10,553 nt of DNA from CAVWDI01 sp046259385 (lineage in GTDB: Bacteria; Chloroflexota; Anaerolineae; Anaerolineales; UBA4823): NCBI GenBank assembly GCA_046259385.1, contig JBJYWI010000137.1, positions 1 through 10,553 on the forward strand, in the 5' to 3' direction. This document shows positions 1 through 6,416 of the stretch, one piece after another; position 1 is the first letter of the stretch; the number at the start of each line of letters is the position of its first letter. The notes below the pieces were generated by a model that saw only the letters and a list, made by a program, of their open reading frames with translations, ran no database searches and was not told the origin of the DNA. Both the position numbers and the translations under genes were made by a program.

Positions 1-38
1 GCCCTTTCATCACCGCGATAAGGGTCTATGAAATCAGG

Positions 39-260
39 TCAATCTAACTCTATAAACCGGATTTGTATTTTTACGGTAAAAAATATTAAGCCCAAGATTG
101 CTGAGCTCGTACAAAACAACACCCACCAGAAATTTAACGGCGTATACCAGACAATCAACCACACTAATCCAGCCCCGATACTGGCAAACCATCCAAGCCA
201 GTTTAATGGACGCGCCAATATCAGTATCAGACTTACTGAGAATACAACCGCTGGAACCAT
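39..260 (-). CDS. Small hydrophobic membrane protein of unknown function
   Basis: The frame encodes about 73 residues from an ATG at 260, with GGAG 12 bases upstream. A TTG at 278, only three bases after the stop of the decayed SRPBCC gene, would add six residues. About three membrane segments fill nearly the whole protein: VPAVVFSVSLILILA, then a Trp-rich WLGWFASIGAGLVWLIVW, then WWVLFCTSSAILGLIFF. The tail KIQIRFIELD is charged. I recognise no family. Its position right behind the SRPBCC relic suggests translational coupling in a former operon. The frame stays open past its TGA to the window edge, reading PDFIDPYRGDER, so the protein may once have been longer. The plus-strand frame over the same bases lacks such structure and is taken as a shadow. 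Whether this gene is still functional is uncertain. Confidence 0.5.
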   Translation of the reverse strand: MVPAVVFSVSLILILARPLNWLGWFASIGAGLVWLIVWYTPLNFWWVLFCTSSAILGLIFFTVKIQIRFIELD

Positions 261-281
261 AAATATAACCAACTCCAAGTT

Positions 282-918
282 CTATTGAGCCGCAGGCTCA
301 AAGACATCTTCCGCCCTTCCTTTAACCCCCATCAAAATCTTGCGGACTGCGATACGTTCAGTAAATTCAGTGAACAATGTCAAGAGTAGTTCCGCTGGAT
401 TTGATAGATCGTAACTTCAACGGATCCGGCTTATCAGTCGCTACCCCCGGAATCATCTGGCTGCAGGATCCAAAGGTAACTGCCTTCATTTTCCTGACCT
501 GTCCAGATCAGGTAGCGGTAAGATTCAACAGTATAAAATTTCATGGTGTGAACTGCGGAGATCGGGAAAGGGTTTCCTGCCTTATACGCCTGGAACTCCG
601 GGATTATCCCCTCAGCGCTTTTTATCCCGCTCTGGCTGCCGAGATTCTCGATAAGATCATACCCGTAAAAACCAGCCCTTTTGTATCCCATCTGAATAAT
701 CCAGGGCCAGATCTACTCAGATTTGGCCTGGATTGTGATCGCGCGTGTAGCGAGAAAATCCGGATTAATCTCCAGCTCGTCTTCTGGAAGTCGGGTTAAT
801 TTCAGGATTCGCCGCGCCCCAATTTAGCTGGAAAGGGCGGGCGATGTATAGATACCCAAAAAAGAACGATGACCAGCACACCTAACGTAACGACCATCCG
901 TGTGCAAAGTGATTTCAT
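282..918 (-). pseudogene. Decayed SRPBCC-family (polyketide cyclase-like) membrane-anchored protein
   Basis: Joining minus-strand frames recovers a nearly complete SRPBCC protein of about 210 residues. It starts at ATG 918 (MKSLCTRMVV) with a membrane segment, LGVLVIVLFWVSI. A second frame gives NWGAANPEIN. A third gives RLPEDELELNP, then IWPWIIQMGYKRAGFYGYD, ENLGS, a SAEGIIPEFQ block and WILQPDDSGG. A fourth frame from about 440 gives RLISRIR and ends near ERIAVRKILMGVKGRAED before TAG at 282-284. The order WPW-QMG, Y-YD-ENL, SA-II-PE and RKMLMGIK-RAE is what I know from actinobacterial and Chloroflexi SRPBCC proteins. The lesions are a TAG at 713-715, a TGA at 417-419 where Trp would fit, and at least three frameshifts (about 437-445, about 795-805, about 820-835). 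The plus-strand ORF at 377-799 is its antisense shadow. Family and decay are well supported by pattern; the exact lesion points are estimates. Confidence 0.75.
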
Positions 919-1218
919 TTGCCGCTAAATGATTCCTTTGTTCTTCTTACGATCGGAATTATTAAGTGTTCCCGTTGCTTCCTCTTGCTTCCCGGATAAC
1001 TAGCTCCAGGGAACATAACTCCTGAAAATTTTTACCCGGCATTTTCAACGAGATCCGAATCGGCTCAAACACTATAAATAGGAAAAACACAATGTTCTTA
1101 CAAATACTACAAATCGTGTAATGAAATTGTAATTTAGCTTCAAGACTTGTGCAATTTAAACATTATAGACTAGGTTCATGGAAGGTTAAACCATTTGCAA
1201 CTTGAAAAGGAGACAAAA
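919..1218. other. AT-rich intergenic region, leader of the small secreted-protein gene
   Basis: I see no gene here. The two flanking genes diverge from this region. Near the 3' end there is a -10-like TATAGA (1164-1169) without a well-spaced -35, so I assign no promoter. TTACAA (1098-1103) and TTGTAA (1127-1132) form a loose inverted repeat with a 23-base loop. TTGCTTCC occurs twice in tandem (975-982 and 985-992). An AAGGAG at 1207-1212 is the ribosome binding site of the next gene. Confidence 0.5.
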
Positions 1219-1530
1219 ATGAAAAAATTACTGCATGTATTGTTATTGACCGGGATTTTAAGTGCACTCGCTGTTACTGTCGCTTTTGCCGGACCACCTG
1301 ATAAGGGTGATGGTTTCGTCTGTCCAGTGCTTGGTGGTCAGGCTGGTGAGGAGCATGGTAATTCTGATCCAACCAGAATCACTAATCTTGGCATTACAGG
1401 TGACTATACAATACCAGGACCTGATGTGTACGTTCCCACCCACGCTACAAATGACGAAGGTGCTGGTATTCCAGGTGGTGACCACGCCAGCCCCGGCGAT
1501 GTCGGATATACCGCCATCTGGAACAAATAA
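1219..1530 (+). CDS. Small secreted protein of unknown function (GDGFVCPV type)
   Basis: The ATG at 1219 is chosen over an upstream in-frame start at 1195 because AAGGAG lies six bases before it and the protein then begins with a classic Sec signal. That signal is MKK, a Leu-rich core, and a cleavage site after AFA at residue 24. The mature part is about 79 residues, acidic and rich in Gly, Asp and Pro. It has one Cys (C35, in GDGFVCPVLGG), a G-AGEEHGNSDP stretch, a PVYVPTHATN-like segment (DVYVPTHATN, 69-78), then GDHASPGDVGYTAIW near the C-terminus. I have a memory of similar small exported proteins in Chloroflexi and Actinobacteria, but no function is known to me. A hairpin follows the stop. 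The molybdoenzyme gene follows after 199 bases on the same strand. A single Cys rules out an internal disulphide. Confidence 0.8.
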   Translation: MKKLLHVLLLTGILSALAVTVAFAGPPDKGDGFVCPVLGGQAGEEHGNSDPTRITNLGITGDYTIPGPDVYVPTHATNDEGAGIPGGDHASPGDVGYTAIWNK

Positions 1531-1558
1531 AATAATACGTCCTGATAGACCTTCCAGT

Positions 1559-1590
1559 CCTGTGCGGCATTTTTCCCACTGTCGCACAGG
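1559..1590 (+). terminator. Hairpin after the small secreted-protein gene, probable terminator
   Basis: CCTGTGCG pairs perfectly with CGCACAGG, and three further inner pairs (one of them G-U) make an 11-pair stem around a 10-base loop. It lies 28 bases after the stop codon. The bases that follow are AAAATTTT rather than a clean U run, so termination may be partial and allow some read-through to the molybdoenzyme gene. Confidence 0.55.
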
Positions 1591-1642
1591 AAAATTTTAA
1601 GAACTTATTTGATGGGGAAATGGTTAAGTAAAAAATTGAACT

Positions 1643-1648
1643 TATAAT
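1643..1648 (+). promoter_or_regulatory. Candidate -10 element (TATAAT) for the molybdoenzyme gene
   Basis: A perfect TATAAT sits 82 bases before the ATG at 1730, after the upstream hairpin. The -35 region at the expected spacing (about 1620-1626, TGGTTA) is a poor match. This is suggestive only. Confidence 0.3.
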
Positions 1649-1729
1649 ATTAATCAAATAGCTAATTTGTTGCATCTTTATTATCTGTGGATAACAATTA
1701 CTAGATATGGCAATTTAAAGGAGTGCACA

Positions 1730-3364
1730 ATGCGAAAATTCCACATTGGAATGGGATTTCTGGTTGGCGTTCTGCTGGCTGCGCCTCTTACAGCAGTACT
1801 GTATCTGGCAAACCAGCTTTTTGACCTGGCATTCATCCCGTTCGACTTGTTTAATTGGGTTACCAAAATCCTGCCGGGACCGCTGGTCACTTTCGGGATA
1901 GATTTAATGATTGATACCCTGCTCTTTCTCGGGATTAACGTCGCGGATGCCGCCAAAACGGCGGAGCAAATGATGGCTGTTTTCGGATTTTTCGTGCTGG
2001 CGACTTTACTTGGCGCAGGTTTCTACATTTACGCTACCTTATCGAAAAGTAAACCCGGTATCGCCTTGGGTTTGATAATGGGAGCCTTGTTTGGTCTGCC
2101 GATGATCGCAGTCAGCATCGGAGTCGGTTCCTCCGTGCAGAACCCTTTCATCAACATCCTGTGGCTGGTTTTCCTTTTTGCAGTCTGGGGCATCCTGCTT
2201 TCGCAGGTAACCACGAGGTTGCTCAGGTACGAGGTTGAAGAGACCCAGGAGAGCATGGATAACGGGGAAGTACAGCGACTGAATCGGCGTCAATTTCTGA
2301 TAACCCTGGGGGCAACCAGTGCATCGGTAACCGTGGTCGGTGCCGGGCTGGCAGCAATTTTGGAAAGAGCTGACCGGTCACGACAGCTCCTTGAGCTTGA
2401 GGACAGCAAGGCACACAAGGTCGAATCGCCGGAGGGGAAACAGCTGCCCAACATCGATGACCCGGTCACACCCGCACCTGGAACCCGCCCCGAATATACT
2501 CCCTTGAAGGACCACTACGAGGTCTTTATCGAGGTGGAACCCACTGTGATTGAAGGCGATACCTGGCATCTCCCGGTTACCGGGCTGGTGGAAACCCCGC
2601 TCATGCTGACCCTGAATGATCTGCGCGAGAACTACCCGTCCCGCAGCCAGTACATCACCATTTCCTGCATATCAGGCCGGGTGGGCACTTCGCTGATCGG
2701 GACTACACTCTGGGAAGGAGTCAGCGTGCAGGATGTTTTAGCTGATGCCGGTTTGAAGCCGGAAGCCCGTTACCTGAAAATTAATTCCGGTGACGGATTT
2801 TATGAGACAGTCCCGCTGGAACTGATCGACTCAGACGAGAGGATTATGTTCTGCTATAACTGGGATGGCAACCCGCTTCCTATCGAACATGGATTCCCGC
2901 TGCGCATCTGGATCCCGGACCGCTACGGGATGAAACAGCCCAAGTGGATCACCTCGGTTGAAGTGACCGATATTTATGAGGAGGGATACTGGGTCGAACG
3001 CGGCTGGGATGAAATCGCCCAGGTAAAAGCCACCTCCGTTATCGATACTGTCGCGGTTAATGCTATTGAAGAAAGCGGCGGAGAGCAGCTGGTGCCGATT
3101 GGCGGAATTGCATTTTCCGGTGACCGGGGTATCTCGAAGGTGGAAGTGCGCATGGATGGCGGACCCTGGCAGGAAGCTCGGCTGCGCTCTCCTTTATCGG
3201 AGACCACCTGGGTGATCTGGCGTTATGACTGGCCTTACAAAGCTGGCGACCACACATTCGAGGTGCGCTGTGAGGAAGGCGATGGAACCCCCCAGATCGC
3301 AGAGGTGGCGAAAGCCAGACCTTCAGGCGCAACCGGATACCACATGAAAGAAGCAAGCCTTTAA
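1730..3364 (+). CDS. Polytopic membrane molybdopterin-dependent oxidoreductase (sulfite oxidase superfamily)
   Basis: The protein has 544 residues. The ATG at 1730 follows AAAGGAG (1717-1723) with six bases between; an upstream in-frame start at 1667 lacks a good site. The N-terminal third is membrane-embedded, with helices near 9-30, 82-104, 110-133 and 141-163, and an amphipathic or extra segment near 36-70. A charged linker then leads to a twin-arginine motif, LNRRQFLI (R186, R187), followed by a hydrophobic stretch at 191-210. Residues about 262-415 are the molybdopterin-binding domain. C313 in TISCISG is the expected molybdenum ligand, followed by GTTLWEGV and HGFPLRIWIPDRYGMKQPKWI. Residues about 425-540 match the Ig-like Mo-co dimerisation domain (GDRGISKVEVRMDGGPW). 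The enzyme face should be extracytoplasmic. The substrate cannot be read from sequence. The membrane part has a single His (H5), so it is not a bis-His haem b carrier like MsrQ/YedZ. Confidence 0.92.
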   Translation: MRKFHIGMGFLVGVLLAAPLTAVLYLANQLFDLAFIPFDLFNWVTKILPGPLVTFGIDLMIDTLLFLGINVADAAKTAEQMMAVFGFFVLATLLGAGFYIYATLSKSKPGIALGLIMGALFGLPMIAVSIGVGSSVQNPFINILWLVFLFAVWGILLSQVTTRLLRYEVEETQESMDNGEVQRLNRRQFLITLGATSASVTVVGAGLAAILERADRSRQLLELEDSKAHKVESPEGKQLPNIDDPVTPAPGTRPEYTPLKDHYEVFIEVEPTVIEGDTWHLPVTGLVETPLMLTLNDLRENYPSRSQYITISCISGRVGTSLIGTTLWEGVSVQDVLADAGLKPEARYLKINSGDGFYETVPLELIDSDERIMFCYNWDGNPLPIEHGFPLRIWIPDRYGMKQPKWITSVEVTDIYEEGYWVERGWDEIAQVKATSVIDTVAVNAIEESGGEQLVPIGGIAFSGDRGISKVEVRMDGGPWQEARLRSPLSETTWVIWRYDWPYKAGDHTFEVRCEEGDGTPQIAEVAKARPSGATGYHMKEASL

Positions 3365-3408
3365 TACTACCTGAATGATTTTCGCGGGGTTGAATTATTT
3401 TGCCCGGC

Positions 3409-4320
3409 TTATTTCACCCTCAGCAATACACCAATCCCAGACGGGTCGCTCAGCTGCAACCCGTCTGCTTTTTCCCTGGTAGCAATCCCAGCTGATTGCA
3501 CTCTCCTCAGCAGATCTTCCAGCTCAACCTGGCTGGTTAACTCCAGGGTAAAGTATTCCAACCCGAGCCCATCCGGTGGTGCAGGCGGGATGCCTTTGCC
3601 AAGCCAGGCATTCAAGCCAATATGGTGGTGGTAGCCTCCCGCGGACACAAACGCCATCCCGGTCCCATGGGAAACGCCCATGATATCAAATCCAAGTGTT
3701 CCATGATAAAAAACCAGAGCTTTATCGATATCTCCTGTATGCAGGTGGATGTGACCGATCCGGGTATCTGAATGGATGGGACCATCCAGCTGGTCTCCCT
3801 TTTGAATTTTCCGGAACAGCGCCCCCAGGTCCAGCGGTTCGCGACCGCTGCTCAGCGAGCCGTCTGTTCGCCGTGCTCCGAATGTATCCCCATCAAAGAA
3901 CCACTCTCCGTCTTCTGGCGACTCAGCATATAGTTCGATTCCGTTTCCATCAGGATCATCCAGGTAGGTGGTTTTGGTCATGATATGGTCGGTCGGAGAG
4001 TTGGGATATTTCAAGCTGAATAACCGTCCGATTGCGCGCGCCAGTTCTCTCTGATTCGGGTACAGGACTGCAAAATGGTACAGCCCGGCAATCCCGGAAT
4101 AGCGCTTGTACGCAGGACGATGTTTAAGAACCAGCAGTTCCCTTCCGGCTGTGCCGAGTCCAACCCGATCCTCCTTCCGCCAGCGTAATTGAAAACCGAG
4201 GACATTCCTGTAGAAATCAATCTGGCTATCCAGGTTCAACACATTCAGCACAACAGTGCCAATGTTTACGCCGGGATCGATCGAGAAGCCTTTTTCCTCG
4301 CTTGTTTGATTTTTATTCAC
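3409..4320 (-). CDS. Two-domain VOC (glyoxalase/extradiol dioxygenase-like) protein, CatE-like
   Basis: The GTG at 4320 gives MNKNQTSEEK and 303 residues. A TTG at 4335 would add five residues; neither start has a strong ribosome site. Two VOC modules follow each other. Module 1 (about 19-133) begins IGTVVLNVLNLDSQIDFY and ends DDPDGNGIELYAE. Module 2 (about 188-302) begins IGHIHLHTGDIDKALVFYH, has GGYHHHIGLNAW (228-239), and ends DPSGIGVLL. This is the layout of Bacillus CatE and YfiE-type catechol-2,3-dioxygenase relatives. Possible metal ligands are H190/H192 and H231-H233, plus E129 in module 1. The Glu expected after the second DP-G motif is not apparent. Ring cleavage is therefore a family-level guess; another VOC chemistry is possible. 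It lies 45 bases after the methyltransferase stop on the same strand, so co-transcription is likely. Confidence 0.85.
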   Translation of the reverse strand: MNKNQTSEEKGFSIDPGVNIGTVVLNVLNLDSQIDFYRNVLGFQLRWRKEDRVGLGTAGRELLVLKHRPAYKRYSGIAGLYHFAVLYPNQRELARAIGRLFSLKYPNSPTDHIMTKTTYLDDPDGNGIELYAESPEDGEWFFDGDTFGARRTDGSLSSGREPLDLGALFRKIQKGDQLDGPIHSDTRIGHIHLHTGDIDKALVFYHGTLGFDIMGVSHGTGMAFVSAGGYHHHIGLNAWLGKGIPPAPPDGLGLEYFTLELTSQVELEDLLRRVQSAGIATREKADGLQLSDPSGIGVLLRVK

Positions 4321-4365
4321 TATACACACCCACAAAATGATATTTACACATAATTCTTTTTATTG

Positions 4366-4881
4366 TCAGAGACCCAATTCATAAAGATACAGATTTGATC
4401 CTTGATCATATCTGATCAAATGCATCCCCGGAAAAGTAAAAGAGTTGGACACCACTCTCGCACCCGGTTTTAATTCTTCTTTTAGCTTGCTTTCCAGCTT
4501 ATTATTCGTGCTCTGCAGCAAATAACAGGTTACCACATCTGCTTCGCCCAAGTCCTGGGTGAAGAAGTCGCCGTACACAACCCTTACTCTTCCATGCAGC
4601 CTCAGAATTGATAACAGTATTCGGCACCAGATAAAACGAAGGGGGTCAATTTCAATCCCCACACCACGAGCGCCATAATGCCTTGCCGCCGTAATAATCA
4701 TTCTGCCGTCACCGCACCCCAGATCATATACCATATCCCCAGGTCCAACTTCTGCCATTTTAAGCATCTTATTGACTACCTTCATGCTTGATGGTAGCCA
4801 TGGCGCTCCAACGAGATTTGTCCATATTATGGAAATCGCGATTATCAATACGGGAATGATTATCAGAAGCGCAATTTGCAT
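4366..4881 (-). CDS. Membrane-anchored class I SAM-dependent methyltransferase, FAM173-like
   Basis: The protein has 171 residues. AGGAG lies 11 bases before the ATG at 4881. Residues 3-24 form one strong membrane anchor (a long Ile/Leu run). The Rossmann methyltransferase domain follows, with motif I VYDLGCGDGR (51-60) and the acidic end of strand 2 in GVGIEIDP (73-80, E77/D79). Next come a hydrophobic helix, VVYGDFF, an ADVVTCYLLQ strand, and KPGARVVSNSFTFPG. The short size, N-terminal anchor and ELKPGARVVS-F-FP ending resemble the FAM173 family of protein lysine methyltransferases, which in mitochondria modify ADP/ATP carriers and an ATP synthase subunit. A membrane protein is therefore a plausible substrate, but the target here is inferred only from the family. 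It lies just upstream of the VOC gene. Confidence 0.85.
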   Translation of the reverse strand: MQIALLIIIPVLIIAISIIWTNLVGAPWLPSSMKVVNKMLKMAEVGPGDMVYDLGCGDGRMIITAARHYGARGVGIEIDPLRFIWCRILLSILRLHGRVRVVYGDFFTQDLGEADVVTCYLLQSTNNKLESKLKEELKPGARVVSNSFTFPGMHLIRYDQGSNLYLYELGL

Positions 4882-4980
4882 TTCTTTAAAATCTCCTGTT
4901 CGTATTTTTTAAAACCAGAGCAGATAACCTCTCCTTTTTTACCATAAATGAAATTAGATCTGGGAAACTCCATACTCCCC

Positions 4981-5214
4981 TTAGCGTATTTGCTGCTGGC
5001 ACTGCGGTAGCGCCCAACGACTCATCATGACTTTATCCGCATCCAGCCCGGACTTGAAGTTCATGTCGCCACGATTATATGCCCGCACCTCAACACCTGC
5101 ATTGTAAGCCACTTTCCCAACCCGCCAGTTAATTCCATTCATAGAAATATCCCCGCGCGCCGCTTTCAGTACGACTGAGGTTTCCCCGACTGTACCGTTG
5201 ATAATCTCAGTGGA
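4981..5214 (-). pseudogene. Coding relic of an unrecognised protein (C-terminal fragment)
   Basis: The minus strand is open from just after a TAA (5215-5217) to TAA at 4981-4983, about 77 codons, with coding-like composition that is richer in GC than its surroundings. It includes TVGETSVVLKAARGDISMNG, then NWRVGKVAYNAGVEVRAYNR, then GDMNFKSGLDADKVMMSRW, ending ALPQCQQQIR. No start codon opens the full frame. The only ATG with a possible purine-rich site (5142) would give 53 residues starting in mid-motif. It therefore looks like the tail of a longer gene whose front was lost. The GDI/GDMNF spacing hints at a beta-strand repeat domain, but I do not recognise the family. It sits between the DUF7768 and methyltransferase genes on the same strand. 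Confidence 0.4.
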
Positions 5215-5269
5215 TTATTTTGCCGGAATTACGAAATTAATTCAAATCTTTTTACTTGGCTGGTCTTCC

Positions 5270-5623
5270 TTACCAAGGATTCAATTCCCGGTATTCCACT
5301 TCCCTGCCCTCTTCCCTGGCTCTCTTAATCCCGATTTCCATCCCCTCAGTAATCCCCAGGTTGGTGTAAACCACTGTCTTATCCGCATACCTGCCCCAGG
5401 TTAAACCCGCTGCAATCCCCAGATCTCTCTGTTCCGGGATATCATCATCCAGGATACCCTCCTGGGTATACAGCAAATGCATCGCAAACGGCGCCTCACC
5501 CCTGTTTAGCGAATCGCGCATGCAGGCTCTTGCAAATTTTATATTCTCTTCGATATTACCGGCATAAGGTGTTTCAAGCAATACCAGCGGCGTTTCTTCG
5601 ATTTTTTCTTCCAATTCAGTCAT
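5270..5623 (-). CDS. DUF7768 domain-containing protein
   Basis: The protein has 117 residues from the ATG at 5623, with a weak purine-rich site (AGAAAAAGG). After a short acidic N-terminus it reads PLVLLETPYAGNIEENI, ARACMRDSLNRGEAPFAMHL, LYTQEGILDDDIPEQR, LGIAAGLTWGRYADKTVVY, and TNLGITEGMEIGIKRA. These blocks match what I know of the DUF7768 family: L-ESPYAG, ARRCMRDSL-RGEAP-ASHLLYTQ, LDD, ER-LGI-AGL-W, and DLGIS-GM--GI. The family is small and cytosolic. Its fold looks like the nucleoside 2-deoxyribosyltransferase/DUF4406 group, with conserved Tyr, Arg, Glu and Asp around a nucleotide-like pocket; no reaction is established to my knowledge. It starts 48 bases after the stop of the P-loop NTPase on the same strand, so the two are probably co-transcribed. 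Confidence 0.85.
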   Translation of the reverse strand: MTELEEKIEETPLVLLETPYAGNIEENIKFARACMRDSLNRGEAPFAMHLLYTQEGILDDDIPEQRDLGIAAGLTWGRYADKTVVYTNLGITEGMEIGIKRAREEGREVEYRELNPW

Positions 5624-5671
5624 ACCTTTTTCTCTTATTTATAAACGGTGAGAGCATCATCCGTGTTCTCA

Positions 5672-6298
5672 TCATCCATCTGGTTTTTTCAGGAAGCCCT
5701 GCTCATACAGACTTGTGAGTACCAGTGCCAGTCTTTCCTCCGGTGGCAGTACGGGTACTCTAACAACTTCATATCCCAAAGATCTGTAATCGCAGTATAT
5801 CCATTCATCTAAGTATTCTGCATACTGGTCGTCTCCTGCACGTACTCCGTCCTTCAAATACGGCAGGCGGTCGAGCATGAATACAGAAGCGTATCTGTAA
5901 TTTAGACAATCCAGCAGGATTTCATTTGGATCCATTCCCGCGTATCGGAAGAAAGCAAATGCATCCGGCAAACCCCTGTCGAAAAATAGGAATTCGTCCG
6001 GGCAAAATTCAGATAGACTTTTCGCCCACCGGTGATATATCTGGATGGTCAAAGCAGCACGGTCAGAGCGGATCGCTTCAAGCTTGTGTCCTCTGGCTAG
6101 TTCACCCTCAAAATACTGCCGTGCGACCTCCGGAATTGTTTTGAATCCATTATTCTCAATCAGATTTATCAGGGTTGTTTTTCCAGAACAGGACGCGCCT
6201 GTGATCACATGCCAATTGGTCTGGTGTCTATACGGGGTTAGAAGCAGGCGCGTATCCAGCTCTTTTTCAATAAATTCGTGCTGCGAATTAATTTTCAT
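5672..6298 (-). CDS. AAA_28-type P-loop NTPase/kinase-like protein
   Basis: The protein has 208 residues. GGGGGAG precedes the ATG at 6298 by about eight bases. After a short N-terminal extension of about 28 residues, the Walker A motif is GASCSGKT (34-41). PEVARQYF (56-63) follows, typical of the AAA_28 group (NadR C-terminal domain/Ttd14-like). The Walker B-like strand is EFLFFDRGLPD (102-112), with D107 and R108. MLDRLPYLKDGVR (141-153) resembles the lid region with basic residues, and YEVVRVPVLPPEERL (176-190) completes the core. The group binds ATP and often phosphorylates a small molecule or nucleotide precursor; the substrate here is not visible. It heads a minus-strand group with a TATAAT-type promoter upstream, and the DUF7768 gene follows closely, suggesting linked nucleotide-related roles (inferred). 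Confidence 0.85.
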   Translation of the reverse strand: MKINSQHEFIEKELDTRLLLTPYRHQTNWHVITGASCSGKTTLINLIENNGFKTIPEVARQYFEGELARGHKLEAIRSDRAALTIQIYHRWAKSLSEFCPDEFLFFDRGLPDAFAFFRYAGMDPNEILLDCLNYRYASVFMLDRLPYLKDGVRAGDDQYAEYLDEWIYCDYRSLGYEVVRVPVLPPEERLALVLTSLYEQGFLKKPDG

Positions 6299-6333
6299 TA
6301 CATTCTCCCCCGGTTTTAATCATCACATACGGC

Positions 6334-6362
6334 AGCTTAAGCTTGAAACAAACAGGTTTGTT
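6334..6362. repeat. Two adjacent palindromes in the leader of the NTPase gene
   Basis: AGCTTAAGCT (6334-6343) is a perfect 10-base palindrome. AACAAAC-AG-GTTTGTT (6347-6362) has perfect seven-base arms around two bases. Both lie between the predicted start of transcription and the ribosome site. They could be operator sites or RNA hairpins; no protein is implied. Confidence 0.35.
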
Positions 6363-6386
6363 AAAAGAAATTTTCTTCTGTCGTTT

Positions 6387-6416
6387 ATTATACAAAAAAA
6401 TGGAATTTTATTTCGA
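6387..6416 (-). promoter_or_regulatory. Probable promoter of the NTPase-DUF7768 operon
   Basis: On the minus strand a perfect TATAAT (6392 to 6387) is preceded, 18 bases upstream, by TCGAAA (6416 to 6411), a moderate -35 match. Transcription would begin near 6380, leaving a leader of about 80 bases before the ATG at 6298. That leader contains two perfect palindromes. Confidence 0.5.

Noticed and set aside
28..288. Plus-strand open frame of 86 codons
   Set aside because: It overlaps the minus-strand hydrophobic ORF, is rich in Asn/Ile/Thr without structure, and looks like a complement effect.
417..419. Possible UGA-to-Trp recoding (TGA where Trp fits, also TGA at 39-41 and 6659-6661)
   Set aside because: The same relics also contain TAG and TAA stops plus frameshifts, and all intact genes use TGG for Trp. 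Decay explains it better.
377..799. Plus-strand open frame of 140 codons
   Set aside because: It is the antisense of the SRPBCC relic. The minus strand carries the recognisable family blocks, while the plus frame has no domain or ribosome site.
975..992. Tandem TTGCTTCC repeat
   Set aside because: It is only two copies of eight bases in a low-complexity pyrimidine stretch and is likely chance.
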